DNA from: Okapia johnstoni | Taxonomy: Eukaryota > Chordata > Mammalia > Artiodactyla > Giraffidae | Reading direction: 5' to 3' | NCBI GenBank assembly: GCA_024291935.2 | Contig: CM044322.1 | Coordinates: forward strand, 70,299,405 to 70,363,404 | DNA length: 64,000 nucleotides | Part shown: positions 21,601 to 32,900 of the stretch, piece by piece | How positions within the stretch are numbered: position 1 is the stretch's first letter | Layout of the letters: each line of letters opens with the position of its first letter | Notes under the pieces: model-generated | The model's database searches: none | The model's input: only the letters and a program-made list of their open reading frames with translations | Told to the model about the DNA's origin: nothing | Translations under genes and position numbers: made by a program

Positions 21601-24233
21601 ATATTTTTCAGAGGGAACATATGATCAGCCTTAGTCTAGGATGGTTCCTAGGCTATTTTATACTAAAACTTAAGAAAAAAATTTGCTGCACTTTGCAGTC
21701 ATCATTTTTTAAAAATTAATGCACATTTCCATTTTTTTAAATGCGTAGAATCATAGGCCTTAAAATTGCTTGTCAACATTTTAGAAATACTGTATAGTGC
21801 TACATGTGACATACTTTAAGCAAAGTCACCATAAACTGTTCTCTTATGTTCATGTATTATTGAGCAAATAAGGATGTTCTTTCTAAAAATTTCTACATTT
21901 TTGTGTAAAATCCTTGCTATATTGCATTCTAAGTTTCTCAGAGAGGATGTTTATACTAGATGTAGTATTTCTAAAATACAGATCTAACCATGATTGAGCT
22001 AGTGGTGGAGAAATTCTGGTGTTGTAGCCTATTTATCCTTTTGAACTATACATAGAAAGCATTCACAGAAACCTCAGAGTATCTTGGGCTGAATGTTCTT
22101 AGCTTTGCCTTGTTTCCCATCTCATCAGGGCCCATTCTGGTTCTTGTCCCCTCCAAGGATTATGAGCCCTGCGAAGACAGGCCTGGGATCTTCTGGACAA
22201 GTTTGGGGGGTGGGGGTGCCCTGTGGTTGGGCCTGACTTCTAGCCGGTGGAATCATTCAAGCCTGCCTAGAGATCAGGGGTCGGAATGCCGTGTACTGGT
22301 ATGACATTACTTGGCACTTTTGGGGCACCATTATTAGCACTGTTTTGATTTTAATAACTGGAAGCACTTAATGATTATTTTGTTTAATTTCAACTTAAGG
22401 ATATTGAGGGTCAGGGACGTTAAGATTTATTGTTTATACTTTCTGGAACTTAAGACTATTTGGAGAAGGGATAAATGGATTACCCAGTGAGCCATTCTAG
22501 GCCCTGTAAGGTATGCTCTTTTGATTAGGATGCTTTAAAAAATTTACAAGCTTTTAATATTGTGCTTTTGTAAAAATGTATGACTTTTAATAATTTGCAG
22601 TTGGTGGATTATACTCAACTTTGTGAACTTGCCAACTTTCTTTTCTGTTTAATCATTGTTGCTTATTGTCTATCATGTAGGGGACATAGTCCCTTCTAAG
22701 ACATTTTGTACTCTTTGTTTTTGATGGCAGTATTACCAGGGGTGTTTATGTGTACATTACATTCATTGCTTATGTGATAAAGGAACATATTGTATGAACT
22801 TCCCTGTTCAGTATTAGTGAAATTAAGATACCTATATGTGAAATTAACTAAGATGCATATATGTAAAGACAGAAATGAATACAACTGATTTTTTGATTAC
22901 TTGAGGCCTATTTATTTGGTTTGGCCATTCAGCCTTTTCTAGTCACAATCATAGGTATTTTTTCACTTTTACCTTCTAGCAGTTTCACTTATCTTTGTGG
23001 GTAGCAAAGATTAAATATGAAACTCAGTCCAGTCATTTTGCTACTGATGGGCTTTGGATTGAGGCAATTAAAATTTTCAACTAAAACTAGTTTTTTACAA
23101 TGAAAAAACATTTCACTAGATAATCAAGTCGACTTTTTTAAAAAAGTGTACAATCTTGTGTTTTGAAGAACAAACTAATAATTTTCTATGAGTCCTACTG
23201 GATCTTCAATTGTGGCCATCACTTGAAAATTAAATAATGTTAAACTTTTGATTTTCACCCACCGAATCTGTGAGTCAGAAAAAAAAGCATGTCTGCTATG
23301 GTGTTAACACAGAGACACATCCTCTACATTGGTGTGTCTTAGTTTGCCTCTGGTAATAAGAACTTGTCAGGGTGCTTTCCTCAGACTTTGATTCATTCAG
23401 CTGGGAAGACAGTTACTTCATTGTTTATTTTTCCCCTGGTTTATTCTGTTGAAATCCGTCTCTCATAATATCTAGTCTCCTCTACTTTTGTATAAACAGA
23501 GTACTTACATAAAACTTCAGTGCACAACTACCTACCCAAAAGACTGCATTACTGTTAAAGTGTCATTAATAACTTGTCTTGATTAACTTCAGTGTAACTT
23601 ACATGAGGGAGACCTTCAAAGTATTAAAACCACGTTTCTTTTCTTTTTCCTAAAATGATTCAAATGATGGTAACTGCTCACATTTATTAAAATCACATCA
23701 ATCATTAATGCAACTGGAGAGAGACTGCCACCTCTCTAGCTGAGCTGTCTGACTTACCTGTTGGGAAACTAAGGGGTGTTGTCTTAGGGTGATTAGGATT
23801 AGCCAGAGCCTTGAGCTCTACGTGTGTGTGGCAGAGAAATTTTACAGAATCTAGGCTGGTGAGGAAGAGCCTGCGCTGACACTTTGAGGGCTTCATAATA
23901 TGCTGCTTTTAAGAGGAAAATGTGTAGTTAATACTCAGTGCATCTCCAGGCAGAGTAAGGGATTGCTCTGAAAACTAATCAGGTGATCTTTGTTTTCTAT
24001 TGCTTCAAGTTTTATACAAAAATATTGTTAAATTCTGAAATGATGATATGCATCTTTTTAGAAAGATAATACATTTTTAAAAGCTATTTTATGTGAGAAC
24101 TGACAGAGGAATTTGCTTTGTATAATGGCAAGCTGGCTTTAAGAAAGCACTGTATCAAATTTAGTAGTCCAAAATTATATAGATATGTTAATAGATGTAT
24201 GTGCAACTAGATATGGACAACTGTATTTTTTTA

Positions 24234-24252
24234 AATAAATATTTTTAATAAA
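24234..24252 (+). terminator. Candidate distal polyadenylation signals of ELK4
   Basis: Two AATAAA hexamers 13 bases apart, near the end of the repeat-poor stretch. Cleavage near 24270 is a guess from sequence. Confidence 0.4.
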
Positions 24253-25899
24253 ATGACTTTCTGAAATACTTCCCTCCTTTCTCATCTATTGAGGTAGTCT
24301 CTGTGTATTAAATTTCCATCTGTGCTAAATGTGGATAAGGAAAGTTCAGCTTTTCCAAACGTTATCATTAAAACCTGGCCTTCAACTATTTGATACATAT
24401 CTACATTAAAATATTTAAAGCCTGTGTTGAGATAGGTAGTGAAAAAGGGAAATTGTAAAATGATTGTTGATATAAAAAGGCATTAAAAGAATACTCACTG
24501 GCTAGAAGAATTATTTGCCATGTGAAATCTTTTTATTTTGCTTTTAAATTTTACTTACATTTTAAAGAAGTATTTAAATTTTAATCAGACTCTTTCGTTT
24601 TAGTCCTTTCTAAGTAGCAGCTTTTGCTCATTTCTAGGCACTGTTTCTTCACATAGTTTTTGAAATTAGAAACTAGAGACTTCATTTAGCAAATGAAATT
24701 AGGCCCTTTTAGAACTGGTCTGATAAACATGGGTGCAGGTGGGGTTAATAGGTGCAAAATCACATTGGAGGTCTGTTTGGTACGTCCAGATGAAAGTAAG
24801 AGTAACAGACTGTTTCGAGGGGCATGACAGCCCTGGTGAGACATCCCTTCAGATGGTGGGCAATGTTCCCTCAGCACAGTGGGTGGTACCTACTTGTGAG
24901 GACTGCTGGATTCTCCTAAACCAACGTTCTGGTACCTAGAACAGTAGTCCTATGAGGGCGAATAAGTTTGGGAAATTGGGTCTTCACCTCTTGGAGAGTC
25001 AGAAAGCCTATTAAAATACTAAGAGCTCTAAGGAGTCTTTTAGGAAAAAAGCCTGCTTAATCCACCATTTCTAACCTCTCTGACTGCTGACACACCCTCT
25101 TTTGAGAGCCATAATGTCGATTTTGTAATTACTTTGTATTTCACAGATGCCTCTAATGATAAACTAATATCTTAATATTGGGTAATTTTCCAGGGCTGGG
25201 ATTATTAAGAGAATCATTAGCAGATTTCATGTTGATTGTCACTACAAAGCACTGCACTTGTTGGAATACAGCATGTTACTGAAGGGAGTCTATGAAGTTG
25301 ATTCCATTTGGAATAATTTTACAGTAAGAGGGCATTATATAATGAAAAGTGAAACAGGAACAGTAATTTCTAGTAGCCGCACAAGGTTAGGTGGCAAGCA
25401 CTGGTGTCAGGGAGCTTCCTCGGACATCAGACTTGATTTCACAATTCTTATATGTTTTGAATACACCATCATTTGATAGAAAACCCTCTCTAGTCAAGGT
25501 CACCTTCTGTATTGCCAAATCCAGTGCCTGGGGTTCAGTCCACGTGGGACCTTGTGGCAGCACTGGCTACTTCCTCTTCGAGATGCTCTTCACATGCCTT
25601 CCAGGAAACCACATTCTCTCCTGAACTTCATGCTTCTGGGGCTTCTCTCATTTGCTGTGCTGGATTCTGTTCTTTTTTTCCCCAAACCTCGCCGTGTTGC
25701 AGAATCCCAGGGCTCACACCTTTGATCTCTACATTCCTCCCTGGATGATCTCATTCCGTCCCACAGCTTTAAACAATCCTTATGTATATATAGGTGACCA
25801 TGAAATTTATACCTTCAGGCTTGACTCTTAAGCTCTAGATTTCATATCTGTCAGCATTCCTGACATCCAAGATAGCATCGTAAAAATGAACTGTCCTGA

Positions 25900-26757
25900 G
25901 ACAACTCTTGAGCACCTCCATTGTCTTCCAGTGTTAAATGGCCTCATCACATGCCCATTACACAAGTCAAATGCCTTGGGGTTATCCGTGATTCCCACCT
26001 TTCTCTCATGCCCCCCACCTGATTTATCAGCATATTGTGAGTGTGACTTTCAAAATACACTGTAACCCAATCACTTTCACTACTTCTGATACTACCAGCA
26101 TTGTCCAAGCCATCACCGTCTCTTGCGTAGACTACAGCTGTACCGTTTCTGGTGTCCCCAGTTTCATCCTTATTGCACAGTCTCCTTCACACACTTTTAA
26201 ACACGTAAATCAGATCATGAGCCTTGCCTGTCCGTAACGCTCCCAATAACGGTCACGTGACTAAAAAAAAACACCCCATGTTCCTACCATGGCTTTATGA
26301 TCCAGCCCCCAACTACCACCCTAACTTACTCCCTGACACTCTTCTGCCTTCCTCACCGCACTCAGCCACTTGGCCCACTTGCTGTCCCTCAGATTCTTCG
26401 ATCATACTCAGTCTAAGGGTCCAAGGCCTTTGCACGTGCTGTGTGCCCTGCCTGACGGGATCTTCCCCGGGTGCTTGGGTGCTTGATCGTGTCTCTTTTT
26501 TTGGTTTCTTCATAAATGGCACCTCTTTAAAAAGGTCATCTGGAGCATCTCTTGACATGCCCTCTTTCCATCCCCCTTCCCTGCTTTATTTTTCTCTGTG
26601 GCACTCGATTGTCACTCACCCTGTGGCATGTTGTTTCTCTGTGTACTGTCTTCACAAGGCAGGGATTTCTCCTTCTTTGCCGTATCTGCACCTAGATCAG
26701 TGCCTTAAACCTAGTAGGTGACCAGCAAATCTTTTTAAAATGAATGAATGAATGATC
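25900..26757 (+). repeat. L2 LINE 3' region, sense
   Basis: Ancient L2: AAACACGTAAATCAGATCAT at about 26198, CCAAGGCCTTTGCACGTGCT near 26420, and the terminal GCCTTAAACCTAGTAGGTGA followed by (AATG)n at 26740-26755. The 165-residue open frame inside it is fortuitous. Confidence 0.7.
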
Positions 26758-27107
26758 TAAGAGACTTTAGTCACTGTGTCTTCCTTTTGTGAATCTGGTG
26801 TACTGATGGGTTCGATTCCAAGTAGCAGAAGGAAATGTAGGAACAGGATGATTCCACAGCACTCTGAAATGTCAAAACCCATCAAAGAAGATCAGGAAAA
26901 AAGCCCTACTTTCTCTGTAACTGATACTGGAGTGTGGTATAAAAGCCTTCTGCCTCTCCTTATTCTGTTTCTGTGTAAGAGGGAAGGCTGGTTTTCAGTC
27001 CTCCCTCTGAGGATTTTCCTTCTAAAATATCAGCCATGTATATGGCTGAGCCAGAGACCCATCTCATGAGAGACCCGTCTTCAGGGAACATTTGATCATT
27101 TGTTTCT

Positions 27108-27325
27108 GTGTGCATGCTCAGTTGTGTCCAACCCTTTGTGACCCTATTGACTGGAGCCCGCCAGGCTCCTCTGTCCATTGGATTTTCTAGGCAAGAATAC
27201 TGGAGTGGGTTGCCATTTCCTTCTCCAGAGGATCTTCCCCACCCAGGGACTGAACTCACGTCTCCTGCGGCTCTTGAACTGGCAGGCAAATTCTTTACCA
27301 CCAAGCCACCTGAGAAGCCCCTATT
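27108..27325 (-). mobile_element. Bov-tA SINE, antisense
   Basis: Reverse-orientation Bov-tA from GCTCAGTTGTGTCCAACCCT to the reversed tRNA-like head CTTTACCACCAAGCCACCTG. No clear target-site duplication. Confidence 0.85.
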
Positions 27326-27824
27326 TGCCTTTGAGCATATATAAAAGGATTGATTGTCCATAACGGGCAACAGGCTTATTAAATTTAAAATATTTTATTT
27401 TAGGAAAGATACTTGATTGGTTTCAATCTTGTTTTTTATATTCACAAATTTAATCATGATCACCTTAGATGTAACCATTGATTCTTCTGCTAAATCTGTA
27501 TGAAAAGGATGTTTTCTTGGAAAAACACAAGGAAAATATAGCTGCTTTCTTCTTCCCCAGGTCAGTCACTCAGTATGGTTAGATTGCACATACATAAATT
27601 TGGCTGTCATAAAATACTTCTAAGTATTTATGGACATAGTTAAAACTATACCCCTAGGCCACCAGCTTTCAAAAGATTTTGAATCTGTTTGATTTACAGT
27701 AAATACATACCAAACATATGAACAGTTTCTAAGCTGCTAATGAGGGGGTTTTCAAAATAAAAATCGCTTACAGTTACTAAGCAGATTTTTATGCCAGGCA
27801 TATAATAATTGCTTTACACAAATT

Positions 27825-27970
27825 TACTTAATTCTTTCAGAATTCCTTTGAGGTAGGGTGATGTTCTTTCAGAAATATCAGTTTACAGATACAAAAAGCA
27901 AGGCTGGAAGGGCCTCAGTGATCTGTGCAGGGCCATGCATCTACAAGGTGAGGTCAGGGCTGCAGCCAGG
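27825..27970 (-). repeat. MIR, antisense
   Basis: Reversed MIR core, with CAGTTTACAGATACAAAAAG and the following GGCCTCAGTGATCTGTGCAG type stretch. Weak. Confidence 0.4.
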
Positions 27971-28115
27971 TTTCTCTCTCTAGCCAGGTTCTCATTACCA
28001 CGTTGACGGCAGATGGAGCTGGCTTACATGACCATGCCCATGGTTCCAGGATAAGCCTTTTAGTGTGGGGCAGGTAAATGCTCCACCTGGACAGGTTACT
28101 GAGAGCCATGACCCA

Positions 28116-28121
28116 TTTATT
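28116..28121 (-). terminator. Possible MFSD4A polyadenylation signal
   Basis: AATAAA on the minus strand, about 1.75 kb beyond the MFSD4A stop. An alternative is ATTAAA near 29727-29732, which would give a short 3' UTR. Sequence alone cannot choose. Confidence 0.25.
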
Positions 28122-28819
28122 CTGTATATTTATACGCATACATTTGTATTTACACAGAGAAAGTGCAGGTAAACTAACACAGAGAGCCACTGTAATAGCC
28201 ACTTCACTACTTACAGAAGTCTGAGCACTCTTAGCTCCTCCAAGTTGCTAAGTTTGCATTCTCTGTCTATGACTGCAGGATTTGATCTGGACAGGAGTTG
28301 ATACTCCTTGACTGAACTGCTTTCAGTATACTGCACAGCTCAAATTGTTCAGTCGTCCAGGTTTTGTTAAAGAAAAGAACTCTGACATGGTATAAGTAGT
28401 TTTTTCCCCTATGGAAGATATAAAGTTTAAATTAGATATTTTTTGAGAAATTCTTAGTGCTGTTTCTATACCTTTTCTAAGCTAGTCAATGTCAGTAAGA
28501 AAAGCAGAAGCTCCATCCCATTCTCTCAGACAGCTTCTGGACCAATTAGCATTGGTGATTAGCAGTGGTATGCTGGTAAATGTTTACCAGATGATTCTCC
28601 AAGGAGACAATAAAGTCATGATTTTGTAGCTTTTGCCAATTTCTCACCGTAAATAATCTCACCATGGCTGATCTCAAGCCACTAACCTGTTATCACTGAA
28701 AGTGAAATTGGAAAGATATACACTGAAGCATACCTTTATATAGTATTTCTACCCTGCAGGTACAATAAATAAGCCTCAAGAGCATAGGTATAAAAAAATT
28801 AGGAAATGATGTCTTTTGA

Positions 28820-29157
28820 GTGAAAGTGTTACTTGCTCAGTTGTGTCTGACTCTTTGCAACCCCATGGATTGTAGCCCACCAGGCTCCTCTGTCCATGGA
28901 ATTCTCCAAGCAAGAATGCTGGAGTGGGTTGCCATTCCACTCTCCAGGCATCTTTCTGACCCAGCGATTGAACTCGAGCCTCCTGCATTACAGGCAGATC
29001 CTTTACCATCTGAGTGCATGCATACGAAGTCACTGCAGTTGTGTCCAACTCTGTGCGACCCTTTGGACTGTATCCTGCCAGGCTCCTCTGTCCATGAGAT
29101 TCTCCAGGCAAGAATACTGTAGCGGCTTGCCATTTCCTTCTCCATTACCATCTGAGT
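28820..29157 (-). mobile_element. Bov-tA SINE with a nested Bov-A monomer, both antisense
   Basis: An outer Bov-tA (28820-29010) was hit within its reversed head by a Bov-A unit at 29016-29144. The inner copy is bracketed by exact 13-bp repeats TTACCATCTGAGT (29003-29015 and 29145-29157). The pair may lie in the MFSD4A 3' UTR if the distal polyadenylation site is used. Confidence 0.85.
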
Positions 29158-29875
29158 AGTTATAAATTACATTAAAAACAAAGGCAATAAATTTCTCTAA
29201 TTTTAAATAATGGCTGTGTTTAACAACTAGCTCTCAAAATGAAAACATAACAATTGGCTTTTATAAGCTGGTATGAGCTAGGCCAGCATACCGCTGAATT
29301 AGTGTCCCAAAGGTAGCAAGATTCAACTTTCCTTTTGATGTTTTAGACTACAGATGAACTACTGATAGCGGGGGTTGGAGGGATTTTGGACGATTAATAA
29401 GTAAAAGCACAGTCCTTTGAACATGCCAAGGAATAACCTGGGGTTTTTTTTTTGGTTAATTTAAAATCTGTCTATATATAGTAATGATCATTGCTCTTTA
29501 TAATTTCAACTTATTTTTTCAAACTTCAACCAAGAGTGATCTTCAAACTCAGGGTGTGGTTCATGCAGAATGTGGTCAATGGAGTGAAGCATCTAGGTGT
29601 CTTCCTTTCCAGCTGGGTATCTTGACTCACTCTCACCAAAAGTCTGAGCCAGGGAAGAGGAGAGTAACTTGAACAGCCAAGTAAACATCCAATGATTTGC
29701 CAAGGAAGGTCGGGTACAGAACTCAGTTTAATTTCTTTTACCCCACCAAGTAGTAGTGAAGACGAGGACTAAAGCGTTGAGAGGTGCCTCCGCTGCCACG
29801 CTGGCTTCTTCAGCCCTTTGACCTGAGCTACTGCTCAGGAGGCTGGATGTCTTCGCCTGCCTCCTCCTCCTAGCT
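29158..29875 (-). other. MFSD4A: Probable MFSD4A 3' UTR
   Basis: Sequence immediately beyond the MFSD4A stop on the minus strand. No coding potential or repeat recognised. The extent of the UTR is unknown. Confidence 0.4.
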
Positions 29876-29931
29876 CTACCTCTGGTAGCACTCCAGGCTC
29901 TCCATTCCAAGTGCTTTGTCTTGAATAGGAC
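29876..29931 (-). CDS. MFSD4A: MFSD4A exon 10, C terminus
   Basis: 56 coding nt; completes G495, then the cytoplasmic tail PIQDKALGMESLECYQR and stop TAG (29878-29876). The ending YQR and the internal GME agree with the mammalian MFSD4A tail. Acceptor CTCTGGTAG. Confidence 0.92.
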
Positions 29932-32900
29932 CTACCAGAGAGAAGACAGGTAGCACGTTGCAGCAGCTCTGATTAACTAGCCCTTACTTATTCCAAGACC
30001 TTACCCAGGCTTTTTGTTTCCCTGCTATTCACTGGCTCACATCAGGGAGCCTAGTGGAAAGTCAGACCTACTAATTCTGGCAAACTAGTTGGTGGAGGCA
30101 GTTTGTTGAGACTAGTGTCTAGGGCTTGGGAAATATGTACTTCTTTTTGTATTTTGTGAACAGGGAACTCATTAAGTATTATTCCTTGGATATTCAGCAA
30201 ATCTTTCTTGAACGATGGCTTAACTGCAGGCACTGTGCCTAAGGTTGGACTGGACAACACAGGTACCTACCACCTCCAGCTTGAGGCTGGAGCGGGTGCT
30301 GACTGGGGGCCCTCACATTGATGTTTAAAGGGAGCATATGTCCACCTACTAAGGACAGGGCTATGGCTGGCTGGCCCTTCAGTCTTTTTGTGAGGGGTAT
30401 TTTGCTTTCAATGATAAGGAGGAGGGTTTGCCCGGGCACCTTCTCTTAAGAGCTGGCTACGTGCACAGCTGGTTCAGTTGCTGGGATTTTGAGAGCTCTT
30501 GGTAGAAAGGCAAGTGAGGTTTCAGGGTTGTGAAAATAGCTTTGGGACTTCCCCTGCCTGGGGGCTCAAGGAGTGAGACTATTCTTAGGGGGTGTCTCTG
30601 TCCTGAACAAGCTTTTCTTTGCCACTTGGCCTGAGGACTTCTTTTTGAGAAAGAGACTTGGACTGGAGTCAAGTCCCAAACTGCAAAGAGATGACCAATT
30701 AGGCTGCTGGGCCAAGTTCCAGCCAAGGAGGCAGGCTCTGCCTCAGTGCTCAGCACAGGCTGGAAAGCGATTCTTGGCCCACGGTCCCCTGGCTTGATGG
30801 GATGCAGGAAGCCAGTTCACAGACCATGCCCCGCTCCTGATGGAGAAACCATGAGTCAGCCTCTCCCGTTCCCTCCAGCCCTGAGAGCCCAGAGCAGACA
30901 ATCGCAGGGCAAAGCAGGAAGAGGGGGAAAGGAAGCTGTAGAAAAATAAACATTTCCTTGCATTTTACTTGGACCAGAACATCATTTGTGGTGTGCTAAG
31001 ATCCACGGCATCTCCCACACACACCCCCTGCTCTCTTTTCCTCCTCTTGTGTAGAAATAGATTCTTTCCTTACCTGATGAGAGTCCAGGGTACATCCTGT
31101 GGAAAAACAGGAGCAAGATATAGAAGGTAAAAGCCAAGCCACCAAAGATCACGCCACAGACCAGGAAACTATAGCTGCCCTGAGCCTGGAATATCTGCCA
31201 AAGGGGAAAACACAGAGATACAGGCCATCAAAACCTCACATGAAGATGTATTGGAGGAAGCGGCTTTCTCGGGCCGTGGCAGGTTTTTCAGTCACGTTCA
31301 GGCCCACCACACCAATAGACAGAAACACAGGTAGGAGGGACATCTTGGCCTCATTTCAAGGTTATGTTTCTGAAGGTAGCAGAAATCCTGCTGTGCCGCA
31401 GCGGTCGGACCCGCTGACCCCTGCAGTCCCTTTCAGCCCTGTGTCCTGGACCCTTTGAAAATCTCCATCTCTTCCATAAAACCCCAATCATATTAGGTGT
31501 TTCTGTACCCGCAGACCCTGAGCAGAACTCTGCAGAGAAGATGTGTATATATATGTGTGTGTGTGTGTTTATATATATATATCCTTTTATTATGGAAAAT
31601 GTAAAACGTATGTCAGAGTGTTTTATGGAGTTCCCATGGACCCATCACCAACTTTAGCAATTAGCCCATTTCCTCTGTACCCCTCATGTCTTCCTGCACT
31701 AGATTCCACCGCAGTGAACCCTAGGCATCACGTCATTTCAATGTAGAGGGTGTCATAAGGGGGAGCTCTTCCTCTGGTCCAGCAGGACGAAAGGCAAGGA
31801 GAATCAAGCAGTGGTTGGAGGGATTTCAGAGTCTGAAAAACCTAACTCTGGACGTCATCTCTATTGGTTATTAGAAGTGTGACTGAAGGCAAGTTGCTTA
31901 ATTTCTGAGTTTCAGTATCCTCTCTAAAAAGAAGCATCACAATATCTACATTCTAGTCTACCATAAAAAGCAGATTGATTTTTTTTTTCCCCTGCTGAAC
32001 AAATGAAACATGGGTATATTTGAAGAGAACTGGGCGACTTGGCCCTTGATCAGGCAGGAGTCGGGCAGGAGAGCTGGGCCCTTTGTAGGGTGGCCAGAGG
32101 TGAGGAGAGGTGGGAATGAGGGGTTAGGAGGATGGAAAGGAACTCCATTCTTGGGCCTGCAGCCCAAGCCCGTTCCGGGCTCTGAGAGCTAAACATTCCC
32201 ACGGGGCCCCTGGCCCTGATCCCAGACATGGCTTGTGTTTGCTTTGGACCATGCCTCATGGCCCTTCACATCTCCAGTCCTGCATTTGGAGGCTCAGCTT
32301 CCAGGGGTGGCTCAGAAGCGGAAACAGGTGACACAGACGGAGTGGGCCCTGCTGGCCGTGTGGGGGGCCCAGGAGCAGACAGCCGGGTTCAGGAGGGGCT
32401 GGCCACATCTTCTCACTGCCTGGAGGGGCGCGCTCCCGCATCCCCCCACCCCGGGTCTCCCTACATACCGAACCAACCAGCATCTGGAGGACCATCTCTC
32501 CAACGCCCGCCCCCGTCACCAGCACTGTGGTCGCACAGCCTGAACAAGAGACAAGGGTTGGCTTAGTGATGGCAAGTTAAGGAGACACACGTCTGCTGGC
32601 ATAATCCAGGTGGACTCCTGAGCTTCCTCAGACTTGAGCCCTTAACCTTGCTTGGGTGTGTCATTATATTATTTCCCTGTTCTGACACCTTCAGTGGCTC
32701 ACGATTATCTTCAGTGTTTATTCCAAGTTGCTTAGCCTGGCATTCAGGGCCCTTCCCAATGTGAACACAAACTACTTTTCCAGGAAGATTCCTGCTCTCC
32801 TCTGCCAGGCAGGCTATGCTCCCTTGGCCTCTCACTGACCAGCCACGCTTCTGATCAATCTGGCCACGTGGCACAGAGCTTCAGAGCCCAAGCTTCAGAG

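Larger units (their letters stand above)
16502..24260 (+). other. ELK4: ELK4 3' UTR (extent inferred)
   Basis: No gene was recognised in 7.7 kb after the stop codon, and no ruminant SINE or LINE insertion is visible. Possible polyadenylation signals include ATTAAA near 16632, AATAAA at 18688-18693 with a GT-rich stretch about 20 bases later, and paired AATAAA at 24234-24239 and 24247-24252. A long 3' UTR is known for mammalian ELK4. Simple repeats: (TG)n at about 18641-18670 and 21540-21585. Confidence 0.55.
24261..28800. other. Intergenic DNA between the 3' ends of ELK4 and MFSD4A
   Basis: No exon recognised. 24261-25500 shows nothing distinctive. About 25900-26757 is an L2, 27108-27325 a Bov-tA, and 27825-27970 an antisense MIR. 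Open frames in 25.4-26.8 kb fall in or beside the L2. Confidence 0.65.

Noticed and set aside
26224..26721. 165-codon ORF downstream of ELK4
   Set aside because: Within an L2 LINE 3' region, which does not encode that frame.
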